Below are positions 46,231-57,380 of a stretch of DNA of 64,000 nt, piece after piece. Source of the stretch: Monilinia fructicola. Lineage: Eukaryota > Ascomycota > Leotiomycetes > Helotiales > Sclerotiniaceae. The notes beneath the pieces were generated by a model, which did not search any database, was not told where the DNA came from, and saw only the letters and a program-made list of their open reading frames with translations. Numbering within the stretch: the stretch's first letter is position 1; every line of letters begins with the position of its first letter. The DNA is taken from assembly GCA_008692225.1 (NCBI GenBank), contig VICG01000016.1, positions 1,074,001-1,138,000 on the forward strand, written 5' to 3'. A program made the position numbers and the translations under genes.

Positions 46231-46259
46231 TTGAATTGCTTGAATTGCTTGAATTGCTT
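46231..46259. repeat. 9-bp tandem repeat
   Basis: Three exact copies of TTGAATTGC and the start of a fourth. Confidence 0.85.
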
Positions 46260-46535
46260 CAGTTGTTATTAAAGGGATGGTGGGGTGAGGGTTGAGATAT
46301 AGAATTCCCATTTTTTCTCGACAATAATTTAAAGTCGATGACGCTATCTTATCTGCCAAATTGTGAATCGACAGGGGTGTGATTATTCCAAATACCTCAG
46401 GAATAACTTCAAAGTTCAAACTCTCCTTCGTTCGTATTCGTCTTGATTGACTCATCGTGTGCTGTTTATCTGCACTTTGGACGATGCGTTGAGGTCTTTT
46501 ATACTTTGATTGCCTGGGTAGTGTCTCATGTATCT

Positions 46536-46591
46536 ATCCATGGGTGAGATATCAGATATCCATGGGCGAGATATCAGATATCCATGGATCC
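46536..46591. repeat. 22-bp tandem repeat
   Basis: Two copies of a 22-bp unit starting ATCCATGGG and ending GAGATATCAGAT, differing at one base, with a truncated third (ATCCATGGATCC). Each unit contains palindromic CCATGG and GATATC sites. Confidence 0.85.
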
Positions 46592-47117
46592 CTTTGGTAT
46601 CCAAGTGTCCCCGTCTGATATTCAACGGAAATGAGATCTATCATCTATGCGAATGTCAGACTACCTCGTTGGTATGCCCGGGCTTTCTTGCTCAATTGCT
46701 GGCTTGCTTGGGGTGATGGAGAACTTCCATACATGAGATGGCTCTTGAAACGGCAACAGTCATCCTGCGAGTCTCGATTCTATGGCTTCTGGCGTCGTGT
46801 AATCACGGTTGGAAAATGATATGCCCTGAAACTTACTGCTCGAAGTCAAGTAAAGACAATCGTCGCCTGAGTCGTTCTGGCTATCAAACTCACTACTTCC
46901 ACTACTTGAAGCTTTCACTATGCATGTTTCACTCTCTGGAAGTATGCAGCACACGAGAGGACTGCGGATTCTTGAATGTTCATCAAGGAAAGCAATGAGG
47001 AAATGAACACATTGGTGTTCATGATTGTGATTAGAAACTAAGCACTCATTGTGTGCATCTCAAAATCCTACCTCATCATACATTTACCATGCTGTCTATT
47101 ACCTCTTGCTTCATCAC

Positions 47118-49198
47118 TTACTCAGGCACCTCACTTCCAATCCTCGCCCAAAAATCACACCTTGCTCCCCTTCCCCCTTCCCAATCCCACGCATCCACAA
47201 TCTTCAAATCAGCTCTCAAACCTGATCCCGTATTTTCAGTTACATTGAACCTAACACCTCCATCTGCACTAGTCCATAAAATCTTGGTTTCCTCTCCTCC
47301 TGTCATGTTAAGGTTCAGCATCTTGTAACTCTCATCTGAATGTTCTTTTGTGGACCACTCAGGCCATATTCCTGTCCCAGCTGCAGATATATCATCCCCT
47401 GTTTGCGTACCATTTCCAATATTGATAATCGATGTTATGACATCCGTAGGTAGTGTGGGATCATCGTATACAATGAATCTTCCCCAAATTTTCTGAACTG
47501 TGGTTCGAAATGCTGGTGATAAAGTTCCGTAACCCAGGTACGTACGATTAGGAGCATAGTAGGCATTCAAGTCACCTCCGTGCTGGGCTGGCGGGACACT
47601 ATACTCATACTTCCAGCTTTGAGAGAAAGCAGAGGCCGTCCAATATGAAGGACACACGAAAGTAGTCTCGGAATACAGATTGTTGGCACGTTGTTGTTGA
47701 CCGATGGCGAAGACGGATTGGTTTAGAGCTGTGGGGCTACTGTCTCCTGCTGTTGCGAACAGTGGCCCTTGATTTGTTGGAGGAATGGAATAGATTCGTT
47801 GCAAACGATCGAGGGTAAAATTTGACATTAGCGGAAAGAGCGATCGAGTGTAGGTATTGAAGGCGGTGGTTGTGCTTATGTTTTGTGGAACAAAGCTGGG
47901 AGCTTCGTTGGCATTGCTCTGGAGGAATATTAGCTGCTTGATTTACATGTAAGTTTTGATTGAGGGGAATACGTACGCCTGACAAAATTCTTACCCCATT
48001 AACCTCACCAGCTAAAAACTGCTCAGATGGTCTTTTGATCAAAAATTCTCCATCCGTGACAGGTAAGAAAGCCCATTGTCCATAATCACCATTTGCAGAA
48101 ACATATGCACTTGCATTCTGTAAAGCAATTGTGTCTATACCCACCAAACAACCAAATACACTCCCGTTTACCTTCGAACACCCTACTGCATCCGCAAATT
48201 TGCCATAACTCTCCTCTGGTTTCAATCCATCATAATCATACTGCATCGGTAGATACGGACTTGCCACAATTCCGTTACGAAACAAACTTGTTCCCAATGT
48301 TCCTCCGTAAGCAATAGTTTGCAACATCACAGAACCTCCTCCCGCAGACTCACCAGCAATGGTGACTCGAGAAGGATCGCCTCCAAATTTGGAAATGTGG
48401 GACTGGACCCATTGAAGTGAGAAATTTATATCGTAAAGGCCGGCGTTGGGAACGCCGCCGGAGGCAACGAGGTCAGAAGATGAGAGGAATCCGAAAGCAC
48501 CGAGGCGGTATTGGATGGCTACTATGACAAATGCATTGGAGTTGGTATTGGCTAATTCAGAGAAGTCATTGTTACCGGAGCCCCCGCCATAGCCACCGCC
48601 ATCTGTATGGAATTAACTTGTGCTGCTCATAATAGAAGACGTGGGGAAGTGAGCGGGGACATACGAATCCAGACCATAACAGGGAGACCTTTTGCATCCG
48701 GTGAGGCCCAAACGCTCAAGAACAAACAGTCCTCATTCCCAAGGCCTGACCTCGTGAAATTGTAGTTGGCGGGCCTTGAATGAGCTATTAGTAACCTCTA
48801 ATCTTAGCAATGTAATTTGCGCGCTTACATAGGAGCATCATTACTCTGGGGGCAACGAGGAGGATATGCTGTTGCCTGCATAATTGAAGTCCTATTCTCA
48901 TAAGGTTGTTGTGGCTTTTGCCAGCGTAGTTTTCCCAGTGGCGGAGCTGCATATCGAATTCTATGAGTGTAAGGTTTTGCAGTTTACACACCGATTTTTG
49001 GTTTACTACCTACCCTTTGAATATATTAAGTTTTGACGTAGCATTGTAATACCCCTGATAAACATTGTATCCGAGATCAACAATCAGAGAAGAAGCGTTG
49101 CTACTTTGACGCGTATCCAAATTCAATCTTTTACTTTCCACTGGTGAGCATGATGCTATGGTCGTGGAAAGGAGGAGAACCAAATGAGAAAGCAACAT
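47118..49198 (-). CDS. Secreted type-B carboxylesterase (alpha/beta hydrolase)
   Basis: This is an extracellular ester hydrolase of the fungal carboxylesterase/lipase family; the substrate is unknown. Exons are 49198-49014, 48960-48829, 48774-48665, 48602-47977 and 47918-47118. The four introns are 53, 54, 62 and 58 nt, all phases agree, and the product is 617 aa. The first ATG is at 49198 and begins a signal peptide (MLLSHLVLLLSTTIASCSP). Family motifs are FKGIRYAAPPLGKLRW, SGLGNEDCLFLSVW, the oxyanion-hole HGGGYGGG and the nucleophile elbow GESAGGGS (Ser at about residue 228). Many NxS/T sites suggest glycosylation. The Glu/His partners are not assigned with certainty. Confidence 0.93.
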
Positions 49199-50235
49199 TA
49201 TCACGAATCAATAATGGGCCAATGGCGTTAGGCGAACTCGGGGCGAGAAAAAGAAAGCTATGTTCACACAGCTCAAGTCTTCAAGGTATCTTACAACTAT
49301 TTATTCTGTAGCAGAGCCGTACTTTCCGGTGTCCGATGCACGTCATCAATTTCATATATACCAGGTAGTCAAGACGCATGACAAGTTGAGAGGTCCACGG
49401 GTATTTTGGCGAGTACGAATCAAATACTGTGTATGGCACGTAGGGTCACGGAAGATATCCTCTGCTAAACAGTAGTTCGGGTTGGTATGTACCGACATAT
49501 ATTAAGAGCTGCAAGCTACTGCAGGTCCTGCGGGGTAGTCAAGATGCGGAGTACGTACATTGATACACTTGCATTGATGATGCGACGAAGAGTTTCTACT
49601 ATCAAGGGACATTGGGGATGCAGTAGTGCCGACGGTATTCTTGGTTGGGAACAGTATCAATGGTATAGGTTCGCTGACCTTTGTACGGGGAAACACATCT
49701 CTCATGGTACATGGAAGATTTCCATCTTTCTTGACGAGCCTTGGTCCATTTCAAGCCAACTAAGCTTGTGCTAACTACTCAAAAGAAAATACTTTTGAGG
49801 CATCGCCGACCGTACATGAATCTGGAGGCGACGTGAGAAAACTATCTACAAGGAAAAGATTGACGCTGATAATTGATTGATTGATAACCTCATGGATTAC
49901 TAATCAAAGCTCTGAGCCAATGAATACAGCACAGACTCAGATCAAGATTGAGCTATGTCACGTGGTCTGCACTATCTCGTTCTGCGCGCGTTTGCCCTCA
50001 CACGTCACTACATCGACATCATGTTGCAGCTTATCTTGCTTGCAACGCATTCCCAATCTTCAGAATCCATGGTGGGCTCAAGAAATAGAACCTCATTGTT
50101 GAACTCCGAATCATATAGCGAGAGATTGTGCAACCCAACTTCCACTCCTCTCTGTGTTCGGTCAGCTCCGGGAACCTTATTTTCAGGGTGATGCCTCACG
50201 GAGACTTCCTTCCAGATTGCAAGGTGCGAGCAAAG
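49199..50235. other. Intergenic region upstream of the carboxylesterase gene
   Basis: No gene supported. It must hold the carboxylesterase promoter and the 3' end of the AIM6-like gene. Short frames of 60-95 codons are present on both strands without recognisable features. Confidence 0.45.
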
Positions 50236-51444
50236 TCACCATGAGAGTCTATTCTGGGCAAATCTGGTGACTAAAAGATAGAAGAGTGATGATGGAAACA
50301 CATCGACATTCAGCACCCCAACTTCATTTTCCACCAGAATTCCCCAGATGTACTCTCTGAAACTCACTGGCCAGCTAGGAGTGTCCCAATACCTAGCCTT
50401 GAGACTTTTCTTGTTTGCTGCTGCAATCTGAGTCTTTATTTTGCCCAATTGAATGGAGCTGAACCTCCAGAGCCATATTTTACCAAGAGTGCCCATAGAA
50501 GCGCTGGCATAATATGAATTTGTGCTGTCGTACTTGGGGTTGGATATATCGTTGAGAGGGGCGTCATAGAATACATCTCGATAGGTGTTGTTTGAAACCA
50601 AGAGGTCAAAGGGAGCGTTTCCTGTGGCGACAACTATTATTGGACGCCAGTTAATCTTTCTGGTCGAGTTACTCCAGTAGGTGAGCCAATTCTTTGAACG
50701 AAGCGCTTCGAGTTGCTGATTTGCTGAAGGCCAGAGCTTAACTCCATCGGATTTGAAGTCGAGAAGCAAAGTCAAGGTCGTGTTCGGACTTGATTGGAAC
50801 ACACCGTTGAATTTCTTGATTCCCTCTTCCGGCGCAGTAGAAAAGTTATTCTGATACTCGAGGATGGTGATAATGGGTTTGATGTACAAACTTTGGAGCG
50901 TTCGATCATTCCTTAGTGATCGTAAAGAGTGCCCTACCAGCAAGTCCTCACTTCCAGCTTTGTCGTTGAGCCATATATCTGCTTCTACTCCTGTACAGCC
51001 AGCTGCGAGAGCCTCAAAGAGAGGTATAGATCGCCAGTAGTCATTATGCGAGTGACATGGTATTGGTGTAATATCTTTGGTTAAGTCTGAAGTCCAGGGC
51101 GAAAGCAGGTTGACTGAATCGTTGGGTGTTCGCCACTGCTCAATCAAAGTGTTAATCCTACTGGGTGGCGCACCAGGTGTATGATGGTGGGGAGTGTAAG
51201 AAGTAAGGCGAGCCAAATACTGAGACAGTTTGCGTCAGTTCTAACTTTCGATGTAGTTACAAGAAAGGAGGGAAATGGATAAGAGCACTGACAATGCTGC
51301 GGTAGTGCCAAGGACGAACATGAAGAAAGACGCACAAATTCCATGTCTCCAGAACCGTCTCTTGTTTATTGGATATGGAAGGCGATCGAAAGACTTATGA
51401 TAGGAAAGTAGACCACGATTGCTTGTATTCGTGGTGTTACTCAT
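50236..51444 (-). CDS. AIM6-like protein, PLC-like phosphodiesterase fold, single-pass membrane
   Basis: Yeast Aim6 is a poorly understood protein linked to mitochondrial inheritance; its family has the TIM-barrel fold of PLC-like phosphodiesterases. Exon 1 is 51444-51289, the 69-nt intron 51288-51220 and exon 2 51219-50236; the product is 379 aa. A membrane span (ASFFMFVLGTTAALS) follows a short basic N-terminus. The barrel starts with ITPIPCHSHNDYWRSIPLFE and AAGCTGVEADIWL, which carry the catalytic-type His, Glu and Asp seen in glycerophosphodiester phosphodiesterases. LLVGHSLRSLRNDRTLQSLY, LTLLLDFKSDG, IIVVATGNAPFD and LNVDVFP follow. Activity is inferred from the fold. Confidence 0.88.
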
Positions 51445-52856
51445 TGCGCTAATACTATGCTCAGAAGAAGAAGAATAACGGTTCCCAGCTATCCCTACTT
51501 GCTATTAGAGTTTGGCAAATTGTGTGAGATGAATGTATATACCGCTGATAAGACTATACATGCTACGTGGTCAAGTTGTTTCGATTGTATGTCTGTACAA
51601 TAAATAATTGAAAGAAAGTAATGAACCGTAGCTGAATACATCGGAATCCTTTTGGAGGCTGTCGAACATATCCTGAAGAGGTAGATGAGCTTTCAAGGTT
51701 CGCTTTTTCGAATCCTTCAAGATTTCGAAGTAAAGGTACACAGCCCAACTTCTTCACGGCTCAAGATTTGCGGCACATACGTTATGGCGCATCATCTTCG
51801 TCATGCCTCGTCAACTTTACGTGGGATCAGTTCTCGTCACACTTCAGCTACAAGATGCTCGTCAATACCAGCAGATGACATATTCTCTAGACTCAACCGA
51901 AACAATCATGGATATATATGTATTCAAATTTTTGATGTTTTACTGCTGCTCTACCCTGAATTCTTCGCCAATCGTCGACATTTTTACACGATCACTTGAT
52001 TATACAGGGAATTTACATGAAGCCAGTTCAAACTTGCGCCGCCATGGAGTGAGGAATTCATCACTATAGCGATAGAGACTTTGAGGCACAGAAATTGCTT
52101 ACCAAAGACTCGGGTGTACTATTTATATAAAAGAACCCTTATTTGAAGGATTTTATTCTAATATTTCTTGCGGCTTGGGCCATCTGGGGGTGGCATTACT
52201 TCGACTGAGATAAAGTCAGCCACCAACAAATGCTTATAAAAGAGCCGGTGCGGCGCGGAGAGTCAACACCTAGTGGTGGCTCTGAAGCCAACAAATCCTT
52301 TCATCAAAGATATGTCAGATCTTTAGCGAGTCCTGGGCCGCAAACCAGGCTTCAGCCTACGGCTGTAATAGGATATCATCTAAGATAGGGGTTTGCCAAG
52401 AGGTTCTTCACGAACGAGCCAATCAGAATCACGTTTTTTGACCATCATTTTAGAAATGTTAGGGTTAAATGGCGTTGATGCTGCACAACTTGGATCAAAC
52501 TGAACAAGCCATCTGCGCTTTATTTTTTCTATCTCACAACCTTGTTCTTCTCGTGCAAACTTCTTTATTCTTCATTAATGCTTCCGGATCTATGCACAAA
52601 AGTTTGTCAAATCATGATCGTATTGAAATAGTCACGTTACAATTCATCAGTCAGATTGAGGAAAACAAAAGTTGATAAGGAATACCTAGGTAGATACTCG
52701 CGATTTAAGAACTTCAATTTAGTATGATAGAAATTTCCAGAGACTTGAGCAAAACTAAAGTCTCGGCACTTGAATGCCAATTCCATAGCCAGGTTCTCAT
52801 TTTGACATAAGCATACCCCTCCCTCCTTCCCCCCCCCTGCCCCTGGGCTTCCAAAC
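51445..52856. other. Intergenic region
   Basis: No supported gene; several frames of 60-105 codons have no recognisable features. A poly-C stretch lies at about 52828-52845, close to the stop codon of the next gene. GGTTTGCCAAGAGG-type text near 52391 drew attention but leads nowhere. Confidence 0.45.
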
Positions 52857-53817
52857 TTACTCGGTGTCGGCATTGGAAGTTAGCACCTCCCGCTTCGACT
52901 GATCGGATATCTCGAGAACCTCACTCCCATCTTCACGTTTAACGGAATAACCCTGGAAAAGACTCAAGAATGTGACTGGGTTAGTAGCCACTTGGTTTTT
53001 TACAAATGCATACGGCTTGAGGTCATATTTGCCAGTGAAATCTTTCCCGAGTCGTTTTCTGCAGATAGAGTCATCGGGAGGGTCTTGCATCAATGCAATA
53101 CAGTGGGGCCTGTTCTGCGAGTCAGACTTCTATGTTAGACTTCTGGGCTTTACACATACGTCTGCGAATTCAGGAAAGTAAATAATTGTTTGAACCATTT
53201 TCCATTCGTGATACCGTGGTTTGTATACATTGCTCCGATACGTCTGCCATGTTCTGAAGTTACAGTTAGCAATATAATCACCCGTTGTTTCCTGAGTCCT
53301 GACAAAGAATGATCAATGGCTTACCTAGATTCAGGTCCCGAGGAACTGGGAAGAGAACAGTACCGACCCCCCCTTGAGCCACGGACTCATAAGTGGTTTC
53401 TTCGGCACTATTGTATAATGGATCCGGAGTGCTAATGCCACGTCTCTGCATCATTGCTGCATCATCCTGGAAAGGAGTCAGACCCGCCCCGCTCTGTGCA
53501 TAATGAGCAGCCCTATTTGCTGTGTCTCTTTGCCTAGAAAGTGTGTTAATACTGTATTCTTCTCGTCACTCTCGAATATCGTACATTATTTGAGGCTTCC
53601 CGTGACATAACATTGCAATGCAATCTGCCTCGCACACAGGCTCAACACCAGTGCAAGCCAGTTCGGCCATGATTGGATCTTGAGCGCTATCTCCGGGAAC
53701 TCTTTTGTAGAGTCCAATATCTCGTTGGATGTTGGGCTCGTCTATCGGAGCGGCTCTGATGAGCTCTGGACTTAGAGAAAGCAGTACGCTGACTTGGATG
53801 AATGTGAAGAGTCTCAT
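52857..53817 (-). CDS. Small secreted protein, possibly NucA/NucB-type deoxyribonuclease domain
   Basis: The ATG at 53817 starts a signal peptide (MRLFTFIQVSVLLSLSPELI, cleaved near RAAP) followed by a short propeptide with a KR site (GLYKRVPG). The best exon set is 53817-53585, 53533-53325, 53253-53160 and 53109-52857, with introns of 51, 71 and 50 nt and agreeing phases, giving 262 aa. The mature part has Cys-containing CTGVEPVCEADCIAMLC, then RDTANRAAHYAQSG, EETTYESVAQGGVGTVLFPV and GRRIGAMYTNHGITNGKWF. The order (Cys-rich head, NR, a TYES-QGG block, then a GxxxGxxYxN-G block) is like fungal NucA/NucB-type nucleases, where the block is DEYPFAS-QGG. The key Asp-Glu is replaced here by Thr-Thr, so either activity is lost or the assignment is wrong. 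Confidence 0.6.
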
Positions 53818-54944
53818 TGTATCTGATTCTTGGTAATAAAAAGATGTTTGGGGAGTTGATTGTGAGAATGCTTCGAAATCTGAATTATTGGAAATCTGAA
53901 GAAGGAATGGACAGGTTGAATGAGTATCTTTGCCGTCGTCATGGTAAGAGGTTTATATGTTAGAAGTAGAAAGTCCTCGAGCAGAATGCTGCCCAGCACT
54001 TGTCGAAGGATTCGACATAGTAGTATTTGCGCAGCATTTCGACATAGATTGTAAGATGAGTCTTTCAATTGTATTTTCAGCGGGGCAGAGTCGAAGCTGG
54101 ATGATCTTTCGTCAGATAAGCATACTTGAGCCGCTGAAAACTTTCACACGGGTTCAAAGAAAATCGTAAGATGTAAGTTTCTATCAACTTGAAACGCATA
54201 AAACACGCCGCAAATAAATCCTTTCAAAGAATTGAAGCAACCGTTAAAGAAGTTCCCGAACTTAGACAATCATAATGCGTACCGCCACCGCCCGGTTTTT
54301 CTGTCAACTCAAGTCCGAAGATTTCGGATGGGGTCTGTAGAAAGATCCCGTTGCTCGGCTACAACCACAGTCCTTCTTGGCTCAGCATTGCCAATTAAGT
54401 CTTGATCCCACACAATAGCTTGTTTCCGTAATAAGTGCAAATACGACCAACCGCCGTAACAATTCAAAAAGGATCCGAGTCGGCGAAGCACTCTTTCCAA
54501 AATTACATCTCAGGTCGTCAGATACATCATGTTAGTTGTTTCCGAACAGATTGAGGGCGACGGGCAATTCCTTTTCTAATCATCCATCCAGTCCAATCTA
54601 ACCTGTGTGATATCTCAGCCACCACCTTGGGTAATCTCCAAAGGTTTGCCAGTGAAGCACATCGAGATATGCTCTGATGACACCAAATTTGTCGAGCTTT
54701 GAGGATTGCAGGATCACAGCTGAGATTATGTGCCCAGAACCAAGGACGAGAACATCATGATATCTGACATTTCCATGACGATGTAGGAAGTACAACTAAC
54801 ATAAAAGAAAGGCAGTCCCGTCTCTACTCTAGTTCTACATCACATTCAGCTTCGACGTCATTACTCTCGATATTTTCTCGTCACTCAAGACTCCATACAA
54901 TAGTTGCTATATACTTCTCCTATTTGGCTCCAAGTCTGATCATC
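53818..54944. other. Divergent intergenic region between two secreted-protein genes
   Basis: About 1.1 kb between the NucA-like gene (-) and the Kex2-repeat gene (+), holding both promoters. No gene is supported. Confidence 0.45.
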
Positions 54945-55878
54945 ATGCATCCCATCAGCTTTCTCACTCTCTTGGGCATAACTTCCACGGCTTTGGCCCT
55001 TCCCGCTCTTCAATCAGATAACTCTCAACTCGCTCGAAGAGAAGATGTCACCACCCATGATGGGCTAGTCGTCTCTATTACCGACGATAATAGTAATGAC
55101 CAGAGACGCGACAATTACCAGACACATGATGGTCTCACTATCACCATCGAAGATGAGACAATCAACGATCAGAAGCGCGATGCTTTGCCGAATATTCAGA
55201 CACTCACAACCCGAGACAACTTGACCGTTACAATTAGCGATATCGATTCTGATGATTCTTCTGAGACTTCGAGAAGAGGCGTCGGATCTTCCATTTTGGA
55301 TAAGCGTAATAGTGACTACGTATCAAGCTGTGGAAGTCAATGGACTCCTATAGCTGATCATTACGATAGCAATAATGTAATGTATTGGTATGAGTTTGAC
55401 ATTTGAACTTTGGTTATTGAATGAAAAGCAAACTAAACATCAATAGGGGATACACAAGCGCAGTAAATGCCTTCTGCTTCTCCATATCCGCCGACCAAGA
55501 CGGAAACCCTTTCACTATCGGCCCCGGAAAGAAACTATCACTCACCCGAACCTACCAATTCGAAGCGGGTCCAGATCATGGAGCAAGAATCGGATTGAAG
55601 AATGAAGTTCCAGGACACATCGAATGTATATTCCCCATGTTTCCGACCCGTGAGCAAACACAAGCTGATAGATGTCTTAGTTGAAATCCATAACAAATAT
55701 TCAGATGCGAATCATACACCGGACATCACAACTTGCGAAGCTTATTTGATGGAAATGACGGATGCAAAGGCAAATGGAAAAAAATTGCTATGGTTCTAAG
55801 AACAAGGATACGAAAGGCGGAACTTGGCAAGTTGGAAGTAGCAAGATATCTTATCATGCTCTTCCCGCTAAGAATTGA
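54945..55878 (+). CDS. Secreted precursor with Kex2-separated repeats and a C-terminal Cys domain, one apparent +1 frameshift
   Basis: No family name recognised. Exons are 54945-55381, 55447-55625 and 55681-55878; introns are 65 and 55 nt and the phases agree. A signal peptide (MHPISFLTLLGITSTALALP) is followed by dibasic sites at about residues 31-32 (RR), 54-55 (RR), 77-78 (KR), 110-111 (RR) and 120-121 (KR). Between the first three lie two repeats of exactly 23 residues sharing THDGL, a TI/SI-D/E-D core and NDQ before the basic pair. A third, looser copy (TRDNLTVTISD) follows. The C-terminal domain begins SSCGSQWTPIADHY, with GYTSAVNAFCFSI, GHIEFEIHNKYSDANHT and KGGTWQVGSSKISYHALP. It has four Cys in total. 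In exon 3 the A run 55778-55784 must lose one base to join ANGK to NCYGSKNKDTKGG; the product is then about 270 aa. Confidence 0.72.
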
Positions 55879-56738
55879 GGACGCGTCGGATGATGATATC
55901 AACGAACCCTGCGTGGGAGAATTATATTAACTGGCTCGTTGTTTTCAGATCCCGATTTCTGGAGGTTGTATTACTATTTCGTCGTTTTTGGTATCTGATC
56001 AAATTATGCTGTTGTTTGTTGTTGTTTAGTTCGTTGTTCGTTGGATACTTGTAGGAATTTTAGCCATATTTCTTTTTTTTTTTTCATGTGTTACATCCAC
56101 ACACAAGCAGTGTATGAACAGATGAAATACTTCACAGTTTCCCCCTTCTCTCTCCCAGAAGTTACCAGTCCAACAGACATGATTTGTTTCAACATACACC
56201 ATCTCATTGGCCAATCCGAACCCAATCATTCCACCCATATGTAAAGCATGCCAGAAGATCTTCTAGAACTAATATGCTGTTTAAGTTGCAGATCCTCCCA
56301 TGAGTTCATTGCCCCAACTGCAGACTCTACAGCTATCAATACTAGTGAACTTGCATGAAAAAGCTCGTCTCATGAATTTAACGCTCCTGGATTAAGCGAA
56401 AATTTTGTCATTTATCACCCCAAGGATTCCCCCCCCTTCCCCCCAAAAAAGAAACATCTCAGTTGCCAAATGTAACAAAATACGAACAATGCAGTCCGCC
56501 GCGTCATCTCCATGCTTATTTCTCATTTATGCACTTCATGCAAGCCACTTCCTCAATTATCTCAGCCCTGCATAGATGCGATTACATAATGTGGCGTGAC
56601 TAAAATTAGACGATTCACTTCATATCAACCATCATAAATCCCATTGAGCGCGCGATCGGCATCCATGTAGTTAGTAGAAGCCAAAAGATATCACAGCAAT
56701 TTCAAGATCAACAAAAACTCTCATACAAATCCACAAAG
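55879..56738. other. Intergenic region
   Basis: It includes the 3' end of the Kex2-repeat gene and the promoter of the next gene. It contains poly-T (about 56070-56082) and poly-C runs (about 56430). No gene seen. Confidence 0.45.
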
Positions 56739-57380
56739 ATGGCCGAAAACATCCTGACGTTCTGCACCGCTGAGGTCTCACCCGAGGTGTGTAAATATGC
56801 GTTCTGTTTATTAAGGTTGATGCTAAGCTTTATCTAGGTTATCTCGCAGTTCATTCGCCTCTCGCAACGCACCGAAGAAAGTTCCAAGATCTGGAGTGTC
56901 GTGCGCGACCCCACAGAACGTCCCCTCGGCAAACGCACCCGCACCACTATCTCCCCTTTCCAAACTGGCTTCCTCCATGCCTCTCACTCTACCCTGGCCA
57001 CGTTTGTACGCTCGGCACCGCAGGTCGACCCTTACTATTTCAGCCGAAACACCTTCGCCGTTCTCGATTCCCGCAGTATCGAAGATCAAACGGTTGTGCT
57101 GTGGACGTATTTGGTAACAATGCCGGCGGAAATAGCCGAGCGAGGGGAATGGGATGAGAGCAAGAAGATGGTAGAGTGGAAAGACTTTAGAGTTGAGTTT
57201 AGTGTCGCATGCTGGGTTGTGGGGCTGTTGGAGACGATGCCGCAGGTGTTTGTGGAGATTGTGGAGAAGGGGCAAGGTGCACAGGTGGACGGGGAGGGTG
57301 TTCTAAAGGTGGATGCTCCGATGAAGGAATGGGATTTGGAAGAGGAAGATGGTTCCACGGAAGAAGAGGACGAGGCATGA
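56739..57380 (+). CDS. Conserved-looking cytosolic protein of unknown function
   Basis: Exon 1 (56739-56786) encodes MAENILTFCTAEVSPE. A 51-nt intron (56787-56837) follows and exon 2 (56838-57380) continues VISQFIRLSQ; phases agree and the product is 196 aa. There is no signal peptide and no membrane span. The central text YYFSRNTFAVLDSRSIEDQTVVLWTY recalls DUF6924-type proteins, where an aromatic-Phe-ALDxRSxxDxTV block precedes a hydrophobic strand. I offer that as a possibility only. The last 20 residues are very acidic (EEEDGSTEEEDEA). Both splice sites are good, and the composition is that of a real gene. Confidence 0.75.

Larger units (their letters stand above)
46076..47117. other. Intergenic region with tandem repeats
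   Basis: It lies upstream of CAF16 and downstream of the carboxylesterase gene. Tandem repeats are at 46231-46259 and 46536-46591. A minus-strand frame at 46207-46455 begins with ATG (MSQSRRIRTKESLNFEVIPE) but runs through the 9-bp repeat and is not recognisable. Confidence 0.4.

Noticed and set aside
53534..53569. 36-nt intron in the NucA-like gene using a GTGACG donor
   Set aside because: It is too short. The GTACGA donor 15 nt upstream gives a normal 51-nt intron in the same frame.
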